A stretch of 64,000 nt of DNA from Paraherbaspirillum soli (GCF_042654985.1 NZ_JBHSMT010000029.1:310001-374000); one strand, 5' to 3'. Shown: positions 42,659 through 52,658, counted from the stretch's first letter. Notes: generated by a model from the sequence alone, not told the origin. Translations and numbers: made by a program.

Positions 42659-43456
42659 ATGAAACAATTCCTACGACGCTATGCACCAGTCTGCGCCCTG
42701 GCTTTTGGCTTGATGGCCGTCACCGCATGCAGTAAAAAAGAAGAGGCGCCAGTCGCGGCCGCCAAGCCGAGCATCTATATGGTCGGCGTCGAGTCGGCCT
42801 ATGCGCCGTTTTCTTCCGAAAACGAAAAGAAGGAAGTGGTCGGCTTCGATATCGAAGTGATGCAGGCCATCGCTAAAAAAACCGGCATCGAGGTCAAATT
42901 CATCCCGACCCCGTTCGAAGGCTTTTTCAACTTCCTGGCCCAGGGCGACCGCGACTTGCTGATTTCAGCGATCACGATTACCGATGAACGGAAACAGACC
43001 GTCGATTTTTCCACGCCCTACTTCGAAGCAAGCCAGTTGATCGCTGTACCGCAAAACAACACCACCGTGAAACAGTTCAGCGACCTGAAATCATTGAAGA
43101 TCGGCGTCCAAAGCGCCACTACCGGCGATGAAGTGGTACAGAACCTGGTAGGGAAAAACAACCCGAGCATCAAGCGTTTCGACTCCACGCCGCTGGCATT
43201 GAAAGAACTCGAAACCGGCGGCGTCGATGCCGTGGTGGCCGATGATCCGGTGGTCAAGAACTACATCACCAACAATCCATCCGCCAGCTTCCGCGTGGTA
43301 GCGGATGCCAGCTTCCCGAAAGAGTATTACGGCATCGCGGTACGCAAGGGCAATACCGAACTGCTGGCAAAAATCAACCAAGGGCTGGCCGACATCAAGG
43401 CCGACGGCAGCTTTGCCAAGCTCAACGAAAAATATTTCGGCAGCGATAAAAAATAA
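42659..43456 (+). CDS. Polar/basic amino acid ABC binding lipoprotein, unit 3
   Basis: A 265-residue paralogue with lipobox VTACS and motifs GVESAYAPFSSENE, GFDIEVMQAIAKKTGIEVKF, TITDERKQTVDFSTPYF (Thr replaces the usual Glu before PYF) and GVQSATTGDEVVQNLV. It is separated from unit 2 by 115 bp, which may hold its own promoter. Together the three binders could widen the range of amino acids served by one permease. Confidence 0.92.
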   Translation: MKQFLRRYAPVCALAFGLMAVTACSKKEEAPVAAAKPSIYMVGVESAYAPFSSENEKKEVVGFDIEVMQAIAKKTGIEVKFIPTPFEGFFNFLAQGDRDLLISAITITDERKQTVDFSTPYFEASQLIAVPQNNTTVKQFSDLKSLKIGVQSATTGDEVVQNLVGKNNPSIKRFDSTPLALKELETGGVDAVVADDPVVKNYITNNPSASFRVVADASFPKEYYGIAVRKGNTELLAKINQGLADIKADGSFAKLNEKYFGSDKK

Positions 43457-43640
43457 GCAATCGGGGCGTCACATGTTGGCGCCCCGGCATAGTGCCGCGT
43501 CAATCGCAGAGCACCGCGCTACGCAACTGCAGTATAATTTTCGGCTATTTTTTTAGCACCTCATTGCGCAACCCTGGCAATTCGTCAGTCGATTGCGCTT
43601 CTTTCTTTCACGTTGTCACACTGTTTCTTTTCAATCATCT

Positions 43641-44384
43641 ATGGATTTTCGCTGGAGCATCATACAAGGCTACGCGCCGCTATTCGTCAAAGGCTTCTTC
43701 ATGACGCTCCAGGTCGCCGTGATCAGTATCATCATCGGCACCATACTGGGCCTGATGCTGGGCATGCTGCGGCTGGCGGACATCAAACACGGGCCGTGGA
43801 AATATCCGGTGCGCATCGCCAAAGGGCTGGCCAATTTCTACGTTGCGTTTTTTCGCGGCACCCCGCTGTTTGTGCAGATTCTGCTGATCCATTTCGCGGT
43901 GATGCCGGTATTGATTCATCAAGACAACGGCCTGCTAATTTCCGGCGACCTGGCGCGCACCATCAAGCAGGATTACGGCGCATTCATTTCCGGCATCGTC
44001 GCCTTGTCGCTGAACGCCGGCGCTTATATCTCCGAAATTTTCCGTGCCGGCATCCAGTCAATCGAGCGCGGCCAAACCTATGCCGCTTCCAGCCTGGGCA
44101 TGGGCTATAAATTGACGATGCGCTATGTGATCCTGCCGCAAGCATTTCGCCGCATGTTGCCGCCGCTGGGCAACGAAGCGATCACCTTGCTGAAGGATTC
44201 TTCGCTGGTATCGGCGATCGGCCTGGCCGAGCTGGCCTATGCCGCCAGGACCGTGGCGGGCGCTTATTCGCGTTACTGGGAACCGTACATCACGATTTCA
44301 GTCGTCTATTTCGCGATGACCATGTGCCTGGCGATGCTGGTCGGGCGGCTGGAGCGGAAATACGCGGCGCCGCATCGTCATTGA
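43641..44384 (+). CDS. Amino acid ABC transporter permease (His/Glu/Gln/Arg family)
   Basis: A 247-residue inner-membrane subunit of a polar amino acid ABC importer. The EAA loop ALNAGAYISEIFRAGIQSIERG, then GQTYAASSLGMGY and NEAITLLKDSSLVSAIGLAEL are diagnostic. ATG 43641 (MDFRWSIIQGYAPLF) is the family-like start although its ribosome binding site is poor. No ATP-binding subunit gene follows; repeats and a convergent helicase gene come next, so ATPase and any second permease must be elsewhere. Confidence 0.92.
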   Translation: MDFRWSIIQGYAPLFVKGFFMTLQVAVISIIIGTILGLMLGMLRLADIKHGPWKYPVRIAKGLANFYVAFFRGTPLFVQILLIHFAVMPVLIHQDNGLLISGDLARTIKQDYGAFISGIVALSLNAGAYISEIFRAGIQSIERGQTYAASSLGMGYKLTMRYVILPQAFRRMLPPLGNEAITLLKDSSLVSAIGLAELAYAARTVAGAYSRYWEPYITISVVYFAMTMCLAMLVGRLERKYAAPHRH

Positions 44385-44396
44385 TTCAAACATCAT

Positions 44397-44544
44397 GGCG
44401 GAAAGCGCTTCGCTTTTCCGCCCTACACTCTGGCTTAGATGGACCGTAGGGCGGATGAGCGCAGCGTTATCCGCCGCTGGATGTGTCACAAGTGTTTGAC
44501 GCATCCAAAACGGCGGAAGACGCTGCGCTTTTCCGCCCTACTTG
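44397..44544. repeat. Cluster of REP-like hairpins (GGCGGAA...TTCCGCC)
   Basis: At least three hairpins of one kind occur: GGCGGAAAGCGCTTCGCTTTTCCGCC, split as GGCGGAAAGCG / CGCTTTTCCGCC at about 44399-44423, GGGCGGATGAGCGC with GTTATCCGCC at about 44451-44474, and GGCGGAAGACGC with GCTTTTCCGCCC at about 44514-44540. Between the last two, GGATGTGTC and GACGCATCC form another imperfect stem. It lies between convergent permease and helicase genes. Related CGGAAAAGCG hairpins occur at 58600-58925. Confidence 0.7.
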
Positions 44545-47500
44545 CTACTTGCTGTCAGCGTCGCCCGTCATTTCCCACAAACGGCCATCCACCGTCACCA
44601 GCGCCGTGCGCAATAATTTACCGCCAAACACCGCCTGCGCTGCCAGCCGATAGCTGGCCAGCTGGGCGCTGTACGCGGCACGCTCGCTGTCGAGCAGGTT
44701 GCGTTTGTAATCCAGAATCCACACTTCATCGTCAAACATCACGACCCGATCAAAGCGCAGCAGTGCGGCATCGGTCACGATTTCCATCTCGTTGCGGGCA
44801 GCGAGGTGCAAGTCGGGATTGAAAAAGTGCTCAAGTGCCGGTTGCGCCAGGATGGTCTGCGCCTGCTGCCGGACCATCTGCGCCAGCGTCAGCGAACATG
44901 GCAGCCAGTGCGCAATCGTCGCCGCATCCGGCACCACAATCGGCCAGTGGGCGCGCTGGGTGATTCTCTCCAGCAGTCCATGTAAGGCAATTCCTTCGTC
45001 GATGGCATCGTTGCTGAAAGCCGGTGCCTGGATCGTCTCTGCCGCATGCGGCAATTGCGGCGGATCGAACACCGCCAGACTAAATCTCCCTTCGCCAGAA
45101 GCGGTCACCCCCCCGTCGGCCACTGCTTCAGGCGCGACTTCCGGCACATGCAGCATGCGCGCATACCAGCTATGTTCAGTCACTCCGCCGCGCGTGCCCT
45201 CCACCCCGCTGACGATCAGCAACTGCTTGGCTCGGGTGGCGGCGACGTACAGCAGGTTCCAGTCTTCCTGTTCTTTAAAACCCTCTTCCGCGGCAAACAA
45301 CGGGTCGCGTGCAACGCCGCGCTCCGCGAAGCTGCCGAACGCCGAAAAATGCACCGGCGCGTCCGCATCTTGCGGCCAATCGCACAGGATGCCGCTATCG
45401 TCGCGCGCCGGTTTGCTGTGGTTGGCATCCAGCACCACCACCACCGGCGCCTCCAATCCTTTGGCGCTATGCACCGTCAAAATCCGCACCGCGTCGGTGG
45501 CGGCGTCGATGCTGGCCTCATCCGGCGCGTCGCTGGCCGCACTGTTTTGCAAGGAGCGCAGGGCGTCGATAAATTTTGGCAAGCTTGGATAACGGCCGGC
45601 ATCCATGTTCAGCGCCAGCTCGACAAAGGTTTCAATGTTGCCGATCGCCTGGCTACGCGACAGCGGGCTGGCAGCTTGCGCATAACGCGCCAGCAATTGC
45701 CCCTGATGCAAAATCACATCCAGCAAGTCATGCACCGGCAAGCGCGGCGCGACCTCCAGCCATTGCCCCAGCAAGGTCGCCGCACGCTGCAAAGCCGGCG
45801 ACGCGGAAGGCGTCGCGGCTGCCGCCAGCAAACGCGACCACCAGCCGCGTTCGCCGCGCTGCGCCAACGCAATCAGGTCGTCGTCGCCGGCAGCGAAAAT
45901 CGGCGACTTCAACACATGGCCCAGAGCGCGCGCATCGTCCGGCGTAATCAAGAAAGTCAGCAGCGCAATCAGGTCGGAAATTTCCAGCGACTCCAGCAAG
46001 CCGCCGCGCTTGTCCGACATGAACGGAATGCCGGCGGCACGCAAGGCGCTTTCGTAAGCTCCCAGATGACTGCGCTTTTTCACCAGCAGCATCACATCCG
46101 ACCAGCGCATGCCGCGGGCGCCATCTTGATGCCCAATCCGCAGTTCGCGGCGGGCCCGCAACAGCGCCTGCGCGACCAGGCGGCCCTCGTCGCGGCGGCG
46201 CGCATCCTCGGACTCTTCACGCGGCGTGGTCAATGGATTGCGCCAGCCCTGCGGCTGTTCTGCGTCGGCCGCAGCGGCCTGCTGCACCAGCGGCAGGCGC
46301 CATACATCGCCGCCCGCCTGGCCCAAAGTGGTTTGCGCCGAGAACAGCGGATTGGCATCGAACCCGGTATTCAACACCTCGACGATCGCGGTCGCATTGC
46401 GCCTGGTCTGATTCGCTTGCAGCACGGTCGCGCCTTGCTGCTGCAACAGCGTGCGCGCAGCTTCAAACACGCGCGGTTCGGCGCGCCGGAAGCGGTAGAT
46501 GGATTGCTTCGGGTCGCCCACCACGAACACGCTGGGCTGACCGGCATCCTCGCCGTAAGCGCTGAGCCAGGCGCGCACGATGCTCCATTGCAGCGGGTTG
46601 GTATCCTGGAACTCATCCAGCAAAATATGCTTGTAGCGCGTGTCCAGCCGGCTCTGCAAATAGGCGGCGCTGTCGGGATTGGTCAGCAAGCGGTAGGCAT
46701 GCCATTCCAGGTCCGCAAAATCGAATACGCGCTGTTCGGCCTTCAGCGTCTGATAGCAATCCACCAGCGCTTTGCCGACGCTGAACAGATGTTGATTCAG
46801 TGTCAGCACGGTGCGCTCGTGGCTGCGGCGGCGCAATAACTTGAGCGCTTCGCCGACCGCCGCGAACTGGTCGTCGAACGCATTCTCCGCGTCGCCGCCC
46901 AGATTGTTTTCCAGCGCCTTTTTCAAGTCCTTGGTCTTGGTATTGCCGCGGGCCTTGCCGTTGTCGTCGAAAAACTGATGGCACAAGGCGTCGAAATTTT
47001 CCACTGCGGCGCCGGCACTCAATGCCATCTCAATCGCGGTCGCGCGCTTCTGGTTGGTCGCGGTGCCATGCCCCAATAGCCAGGCAATGGTCTTGATCTG
47101 GGCCGTCAATTTATCGTCGTCCCAGAGCGACAATCTGGCATCGAACTCGGCGTCATCGCCGCACAGTTCGCGCAGCCAGGTCAGCGGCGCGTCCGCATCG
47201 TCCTGGACCACCGCCCACCATTCGGCGCGCTTGTCGACAAACGCGGTCAACAACTTGCGGGTGCTGAAATCGCCCACCAACTGATACAGCGCCAGCAAGT
47301 CTTGCCGGATCTGGCGATTGCCGTCATCGTTCAGCGAGCGCATGAAAGTCAGATAAGCGTCGGCCAGCAACTCGCCGGTTTTTTCGGTCAGCGCATAGCC
47401 GTGCGGCACACCAGAACTCAGCGGTGCAATCTGCAACAAGCGCGCAAACCAACTGTGAAAAGTGTCGATCGACAAACTCTGCGGACTGGCCAGTACCCGC

Positions 47501-47880
47501 TCGTATAACTGACGCGCCGCCGGCAATACTTGCGCCACATCCTGCGGCAAGATGCCGCGCTCCAGCAGCAGGCCGCGCACTTTGTCGTCCGGCTGCAACG
47601 CCAGATCGTGCAGCAGTTCCAGCAAGCGCTCGCGCATTTCCTGGGCCGCTTTGCGGGTAAAGGTAATCGCCAGCAATTCAGACGGCGCAGCCCCGGCCAG
47701 CAACAGCCGCAACATGCGCGCCACCAGCAGCCAAGTCTTGCCGCTGCCGGCACAGGCCTCGACCACCACCGAATGACGCGGATTGCAGGCGGCGTTGGTG
47801 AAACTTTGTGCATCGACTGCGGCGCCGTTCATTTGATAGGCGCGCGGCGGCATGCCTGTCTCAGCTATCAGTTCATCCAT
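44545..47880 (-). CDS. AddA-like UvrD-family helicase/nuclease
   Basis: A 1111-residue double-strand-break repair helicase. Walker A is EACAGSGKTWLLVARM (about 41-56), with SELLAITFTRKAAQEMRERL (motif Ia), LDEFQDTNPLQW (motif II) and VGDPKQSIYRFRRAEPRVF (motif III). LTVHSAKGLEAPVVVVLD (motif V) and VAATRAKQLLIVSG (motif VI) follow. The C-terminus keeps a PD-(D/E)xK nuclease core (EVWILDYKRNLL with YSAQLASYRLA), as in AddA. ATG 47880 shares one base with the upstream stop (TGATG), so it is translationally coupled to the AddB-like gene. The pair should resect broken ends for RecA. Confidence 0.9.
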   Translation of the reverse strand: MDELIAETGMPPRAYQMNGAAVDAQSFTNAACNPRHSVVVEACAGSGKTWLLVARMLRLLLAGAAPSELLAITFTRKAAQEMRERLLELLHDLALQPDDKVRGLLLERGILPQDVAQVLPAARQLYERVLASPQSLSIDTFHSWFARLLQIAPLSSGVPHGYALTEKTGELLADAYLTFMRSLNDDGNRQIRQDLLALYQLVGDFSTRKLLTAFVDKRAEWWAVVQDDADAPLTWLRELCGDDAEFDARLSLWDDDKLTAQIKTIAWLLGHGTATNQKRATAIEMALSAGAAVENFDALCHQFFDDNGKARGNTKTKDLKKALENNLGGDAENAFDDQFAAVGEALKLLRRRSHERTVLTLNQHLFSVGKALVDCYQTLKAEQRVFDFADLEWHAYRLLTNPDSAAYLQSRLDTRYKHILLDEFQDTNPLQWSIVRAWLSAYGEDAGQPSVFVVGDPKQSIYRFRRAEPRVFEAARTLLQQQGATVLQANQTRRNATAIVEVLNTGFDANPLFSAQTTLGQAGGDVWRLPLVQQAAAADAEQPQGWRNPLTTPREESEDARRRDEGRLVAQALLRARRELRIGHQDGARGMRWSDVMLLVKKRSHLGAYESALRAAGIPFMSDKRGGLLESLEISDLIALLTFLITPDDARALGHVLKSPIFAAGDDDLIALAQRGERGWWSRLLAAAATPSASPALQRAATLLGQWLEVAPRLPVHDLLDVILHQGQLLARYAQAASPLSRSQAIGNIETFVELALNMDAGRYPSLPKFIDALRSLQNSAASDAPDEASIDAATDAVRILTVHSAKGLEAPVVVVLDANHSKPARDDSGILCDWPQDADAPVHFSAFGSFAERGVARDPLFAAEEGFKEQEDWNLLYVAATRAKQLLIVSGVEGTRGGVTEHSWYARMLHVPEVAPEAVADGGVTASGEGRFSLAVFDPPQLPHAAETIQAPAFSNDAIDEGIALHGLLERITQRAHWPIVVPDAATIAHWLPCSLTLAQMVRQQAQTILAQPALEHFFNPDLHLAARNEMEIVTDAALLRFDRVVMFDDEVWILDYKRNLLDSERAAYSAQLASYRLAAQAVFGGKLLRTALVTVDGRLWEMTGDADSK

Positions 47881-50600
47881 CACCACGCTCCCTTGCGGCA
47901 CAGGCCGCGCACATCGCAATATTGGCAAACCGATTCGACCCCGTTCGCAGGCAAGCCAACGCCGTCCGCGATGGCTTGCATGTGGACCGTGATCCGGCTC
48001 GCCAGCGCCGGTTGCGCCTGCTCATAATCCGCGGCCGCGACGTCGCCGATCTTGTCCTTGGTGGTTTCCAGCGCGACGTAATGCGCCGCCGCCACCGGCC
48101 GGTCCGACAGCAGGCCGTAAAACGCCAGCTGCTGATCTTCGTGATCCTTCAGCTTCTTGTTGAGGGCGACCAGGTTATTGGTCTTGTAGTCGAGCACCGC
48201 CCGTTCGCCGGCTTCGTTTTCGTCGATCCGGTCGATCCGGCCATGCAATGTCAGTTGGCGCTCCGGCAGCGGCAGCATTCTTTCATACGCCTGCTCGCCG
48301 AACACGAAGCGCCAGCCTTGCGCCTCCCGTTCGTTGGCCCAGACCACGTACGCCGCGATCACTTTTTGCCAGCGCACGTAATAGCCCAATGCCGCGGCAT
48401 TTTTGCCGATGATGTCGTCGAACACTTTTTTTGAAATATCGATCAGCAAGGCTTCGCGCCGCTCTGGCGCACACGGCTGGTCGCGCAGGGATTCGTGATA
48501 GGTCTCCAGGATTTGATGCAGCCAGCCGCCGTAATCGCGCTTTTCCGGCAGGTCGGACAATTCGTCCAGCGATGCCAGACCCAGCATCCGCCTGGCAAAA
48601 AATTGATACGGGCAAGCGATGAAACTGTTGTAGGCGCTGGCCGTCAAGCGGGTCGGCGTCAGCGGCGCGGCGGCCGGCGCCGGCATGGCTGACGGCATGG
48701 CTTGCAAGCTCTGCTCGGCAATCGTCGCCCGCCGCTGCGGCAGCGCCGGCACCGCAGCCCGCGCCAGGCTCAGTTGCAGGCGTTCGATCCAAGGGCTGAC
48801 CGGATTCGGTTCGCCGTCCTTATGCGCTTGCCAGGACAACACCACTTGCGGATTCATCGCCAGCAGTTCGACCAGATCGCGCAATTGCTGACGCTGCCGG
48901 CTTTCCCTGGTCGCCAGTCCCAGCTCGCGCCGCACGGTGTTGGCAAAAAACAGCGTTTCATGCGGTTGCGAAGGCAAATGATCGGCATCGGCGCCGACCA
49001 CCAGCACCGCGTCGAAACTGCGCAAGCGAGCGCCGTTCAACGGCAGCATCACCACCCGGCGATCGCTGGCGCGGCTGATGAAGCTGGTCTCGTCAAGCTG
49101 CAAATTGACCAGCGCGCGCCATTCCGAAAATGAAAATACGGCGGCAAACGCATTTTCTGCCGGCGCAATATTTTCGAGCAACTGCACGATTTGCCGACCG
49201 GCAGGGTCGGCATTCAACGGCGTCGCCATGCCCAGCGCATCCAGCGCCGCCAGGGTGACGGCGATCCAGTCGCTCAGCGTTTTGCGGCCGCCGAACAAGC
49301 CGGCTTGCTGCGCCAGCAAGGCGACCACTTTCTGCTCCGCAGGCGCCTGCGCCAGCGCGTTGATGACGCTGCGCCACTCGCCCGAGACATTGGCACGGCG
49401 CAGCGCGAGCTCGATCTTCATTACCAGCGCTGACTTGTTGGCGGCATTGTTTTGCGCGCCATGCAGCAAATCGTCCTGGCCGTTATCCAGCACGAACGGC
49501 GACTTCAGCAGATCGAGTAAGGCCGTGGTCTCGCCGCGCGCAGTGACGACGTCGAACCAGGCCGCCAGCGCGGAGGCGGCGCGGGTGGTGGATAATTTCC
49601 AGCCGGTTTCATCGGCCACATGGATCTGCGCGCGCTCCAGCAAGGCGCGGATCCGGCGCGCCACCACCCGGTCTTGCGCCACGATCGCGACGCTGGACAG
49701 CCCTGACTGCAGCCAGTCGATCACCAGTTGCGCGCCCTGTATCGCTTCGTCCTCGACACTCTGGGTCGGACACAAGGCAATGCCGCCGGGCGCTGCAATC
49801 GCGCCGGCGGCAGGCTCGGCATCATCGGCTGCATCGCATAACTCAGGCCATGCCTGCGCATAGGTCGGCAGCAATGCCTCGGCGCGCCAGTCGAGCGTGA
49901 TCGACAATAGTGGCTGACGGCTGGCGTAGGCCTCCAGGAAAGCCTGCTCCAGCGGGTCGGGCGCGACCGAGCTGATCCATATCAATGGTTGGCTAGCCTG
50001 CTCGGCCAGTTGCAGCATTTGCGCAAAACGCGCGGCAATCGCGTCATCGGCGTCCAGCTGACTCTTCCAGATCGACCACACCAGCTGGGTTTCATCCGAC
50101 AGCAATTGGCGCGCATCCGGCGACAGTTGTTCGAGCGCCTTTTGCCAGCACTGCTCGGGATCGACCGACGCATGCATGGCCGGCAATTGCGCTTGCGTCA
50201 ACTCGTCGGAAAGCGACAGCAGCGTTTGCGCCAGCGGCATCAGATCGGTATTGCGACGCGCGCTGAATATTTTCTTTAGCCAGCCATGCTGGCGCAATTC
50301 GGCATATAGCCGCATCAGGCGTTCGCTGGCGGCGCCGGCCGTCGCTGCCTGTGATGTGGGCGGCAAGCTCGCCAGCCATGCCGTCAGCGTGCCGATTTGC
50401 GGTGGCACGAACACGCCGCCCAGTTCCTCGCTCAACGCCGCCTTCAACTGCTGCGCGTGGCCGAAGGTCGGCACCACCACGCGCCAGTCGGCAAAATCGC
50501 GGCTGCAATCGCCGCCGCGATCGCATGCTGCCAGCACAGCGCGCGCGGCATCGGACCAGAAGGCGGCGGACGGAGAAATCAATAAGGGCTTATGCGGCAT
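47880..50600 (-). CDS. AddB-like PD-(D/E)xK nuclease
   Basis: A 906-residue partner of the helicase. The N-terminus has a degenerate helicase-like fold without a Walker A motif. The C-terminal nuclease core reads GRIDRIDENEAGERAVLDYK. Four cysteines that could bind a [4Fe-4S] cluster flank it: one in FIACPYQFFARRML and three in VCQYCDVRGLCRKG at the C-terminus, the AddB arrangement. Starts at 50609 (GTG) and 50600 (ATG) are both possible; ATG is preferred. Overlaps the next gene by one base. Confidence 0.88.
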   Translation of the reverse strand: MPHKPLLISPSAAFWSDAARAVLAACDRGGDCSRDFADWRVVVPTFGHAQQLKAALSEELGGVFVPPQIGTLTAWLASLPPTSQAATAGAASERLMRLYAELRQHGWLKKIFSARRNTDLMPLAQTLLSLSDELTQAQLPAMHASVDPEQCWQKALEQLSPDARQLLSDETQLVWSIWKSQLDADDAIAARFAQMLQLAEQASQPLIWISSVAPDPLEQAFLEAYASRQPLLSITLDWRAEALLPTYAQAWPELCDAADDAEPAAGAIAAPGGIALCPTQSVEDEAIQGAQLVIDWLQSGLSSVAIVAQDRVVARRIRALLERAQIHVADETGWKLSTTRAASALAAWFDVVTARGETTALLDLLKSPFVLDNGQDDLLHGAQNNAANKSALVMKIELALRRANVSGEWRSVINALAQAPAEQKVVALLAQQAGLFGGRKTLSDWIAVTLAALDALGMATPLNADPAGRQIVQLLENIAPAENAFAAVFSFSEWRALVNLQLDETSFISRASDRRVVMLPLNGARLRSFDAVLVVGADADHLPSQPHETLFFANTVRRELGLATRESRQRQQLRDLVELLAMNPQVVLSWQAHKDGEPNPVSPWIERLQLSLARAAVPALPQRRATIAEQSLQAMPSAMPAPAAAPLTPTRLTASAYNSFIACPYQFFARRMLGLASLDELSDLPEKRDYGGWLHQILETYHESLRDQPCAPERREALLIDISKKVFDDIIGKNAAALGYYVRWQKVIAAYVVWANEREAQGWRFVFGEQAYERMLPLPERQLTLHGRIDRIDENEAGERAVLDYKTNNLVALNKKLKDHEDQQLAFYGLLSDRPVAAAHYVALETTKDKIGDVAAADYEQAQPALASRITVHMQAIADGVGLPANGVESVCQYCDVRGLCRKGAW

Positions 50601-50926
50601 GGAACTCACAGGATGGCGGGGCGCGGGGCGGTCTGCTGCGGATGAAGGCCGGGTTGCCTCCTTTTTTGCAACAATCGTTGGGTATTTTATGCGAGCCGCC
50701 TAAAAAACAAGCGCGCAATCTACACTTTTTATGAAAATCAGTTATGATTCACCGACTATCCCGCCGCAATACCTCTTATCACACCCACAAAAAACTTGAA
50801 TTCGCCTACGGCAACCCCATTTTCCTATAAGCATTAGAATACGGAACCGCCGATGGCAAGCACCAGGCAAAAATGGTAAGTCGTCCAAGCAAACATTGAT
50901 TCTTTTTCCCTCACATTGAGGAAACC
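50601..50926. other. Divergent promoter region addB-like / trxA
   Basis: 326 bp without a supported gene. It must hold the promoters of the nuclease pair (- strand) and trxA (+ strand). AT-rich sequence near 50720-50840 is consistent with promoters, but no single site can be assigned. Confidence 0.5.
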
Positions 50927-51259
50927 ATGAGCGCAAACATTAAACATATTACCGACGCATCTTTCGAAGCAGATGTACTCAAATCCGACAAACCCGTACT
51001 GGTCGATTTCTGGGCCGAATGGTGCGGTCCGTGCAAGATGATTGCGCCTATCCTGGAAGAAATCGCCGCGGACGCGGACTACAGCGATAAGCTGCAAATC
51101 GTCAAACTTGATGTGGACGCCAATCAGGCAATACCTGCCAAATTCGGCATTCGCGGCATTCCAACCCTGATCCTGTTCAAGAACGGCGTCGCCGCTGCAC
51201 AAAAGGTCGGCGCACTGGCCAAAGGTCAATTGACCTCGTTCATCGACAGCAATATTTAA
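50927..51259 (+). CDS. trxA: Thioredoxin 1
   Basis: A 110-residue cytoplasmic disulphide reductase with active site WAEWCGPCKMIAP and the cis-proline loop FGIRGIPTLILFKNG. It keeps protein thiols reduced with NADPH via thioredoxin reductase. The trxA-rho order is conserved in many proteobacteria, where the two genes can be read together. A TGAGGAAACC ribosome binding site is seen. Confidence 0.97.
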   Translation: MSANIKHITDASFEADVLKSDKPVLVDFWAEWCGPCKMIAPILEEIAADADYSDKLQIVKLDVDANQAIPAKFGIRGIPTLILFKNGVAAAQKVGALAKGQLTSFIDSNI

Positions 51260-51282
51260 TAATAAAAACAGCGAGTAATCGC

Positions 51283-51302
51283 GGCGGTGCGCCCGCACCG
51301 CC
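51283..51302 (+). terminator. Hairpin after trxA
   Basis: GGCGGTGCG and CGCACCGCC form a perfect 9-bp stem with a CC loop. The following T-tract is weak (TTCAGTGTCTT), so it may be an attenuator or RNA-stability hairpin between trxA and rho rather than a full terminator. Confidence 0.6.
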
Positions 51303-51377
51303 TTCAGTGTCTTCTAACCACACACCACGCAGTCCCCTCCCCCATCCAACACTTCCCGTCTCGGGACACTCACATTT

Positions 51378-52640
51378 ATGCATTTATCCGAATTAAAGGC
51401 GTTACACGTCTCCGCCCTGCTAGAAATGGCAATCGGCCTGGACATCGATAACGCGGCGCGCTTGCGCAAACAAGAACTGATGTTCGCGATCCTCAAGAAA
51501 CGCGCAAAATCAGGAGAACAGATTTTTGGCGATGGCGCCCTCGAAGTCCTGCCCGACGGCTTCGGCTTCCTGCGCTCGCCGGATGCCAGCTATATGGCAT
51601 CGACCGACGACATTTACATTTCGCCGTCGCAAATCCGCCGCTTCAACCTGCACACCGGCGACTCGATCGAAGGCGAAGTGCGCACGCCGAAAGACGGCGA
51701 ACGCTATTTCGCGCTGGTCAAGGTCGACAAGGTCAACGGCGAATCGCCGGAAGCTTCGAAGCACCGTATCCTGTTTGAAAACCTGACGCCGCTGCACCCG
51801 AACAAGCCGCTGCCGCTGGAGCGCGACATGCGCGGCGAAGAAAACATCACCGGCCGCATCATCGACATGATCGCGCCGATCGGCAAAGGCCAGCGCGGCT
51901 TGCTGGTGGCATCGCCGAAGTCCGGCAAATCGGTCATGCTGCAACACATCGCGCATGCGATTACCACCAATCATCCGGACACCGTGATGATCGTGCTGCT
52001 GATCGACGAACGGCCGGAAGAAGTGACCGAAATGCAGCGTTCTGTACGCGGTGAAGTGGTCGCATCGACTTTCGACGAACCCGCCACGCGTCACGTCCAG
52101 GTCGCCGAAATGGTGCTGGAAAAAGCCAAGCGCCTGGTTGAAATGAAAAAAGACGTGGTGATCCTGCTGGACTCGATCACCCGCCTGGCCCGTGCCTACA
52201 ACACTGTGATCCCGGCCTCCGGCAAGGTGCTGACCGGCGGTGTCGACGCCAATGCGCTGCAGCGTCCGAAGCGTTTCTTCGGCGCCGCCCGCAACATCGA
52301 AGAAGGCGGCTCGCTGACCATCATCGCGACCGCACTGATCGAAACCGGCAGCCGCATGGATGACGTGATCTACGAAGAATTCAAGGGCACCGGCAACATG
52401 GAAGTCCACCTGGAACGCCGCCTCGCCGAGAAGCGCGTCTATCCGGCAATCAACCTCAACAAATCCGGCACCCGCCGCGAAGAATTGCTGATCAAGCCGG
52501 ATCAACTGCAAAAAATCTGGGTGCTGCGCAAGCTGCTGTACAGCATGGATGAAATCGAGGCGATGGAGTTCATCCTCGACAAGATGAAGTCGACCAAAAA
52601 CAATGCCGAATTCTTCGACATGATGCGGCGCGGGAATTGA
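51378..52640 (+). CDS. rho: Transcription termination factor Rho
   Basis: A 420-residue hexameric RNA helicase. The N-terminal RNA-binding OSB fold shows GFGFLRSPDASYMASTDDIY and the primary-site YISPSQIRRF. The motor has Walker A SPKSGKSVMLQ, Walker B VVILLDSITRLARAYN and the R-loop, with the Q-loop VLTGGVDANALQRPKRFFGA. Length is normal. ATG 51378 begins MHLSELKALHVSALLEMA. Housekeeping gene. Confidence 0.98.
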   Translation: MHLSELKALHVSALLEMAIGLDIDNAARLRKQELMFAILKKRAKSGEQIFGDGALEVLPDGFGFLRSPDASYMASTDDIYISPSQIRRFNLHTGDSIEGEVRTPKDGERYFALVKVDKVNGESPEASKHRILFENLTPLHPNKPLPLERDMRGEENITGRIIDMIAPIGKGQRGLLVASPKSGKSVMLQHIAHAITTNHPDTVMIVLLIDERPEEVTEMQRSVRGEVVASTFDEPATRHVQVAEMVLEKAKRLVEMKKDVVILLDSITRLARAYNTVIPASGKVLTGGVDANALQRPKRFFGAARNIEEGGSLTIIATALIETGSRMDDVIYEEFKGTGNMEVHLERRLAEKRVYPAINLNKSGTRREELLIKPDQLQKIWVLRKLLYSMDEIEAMEFILDKMKSTKNNAEFFDMMRRGN

Positions 52641-52658
52641 CGGGACGTTGATTACCGA

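Noticed and set aside
45046..46839. A 597-residue + strand ORF opposite the AddA-like gene
   Set aside because: Arg/Gln/His-rich shadow without motifs; the helicase motifs are clear on the other strand.
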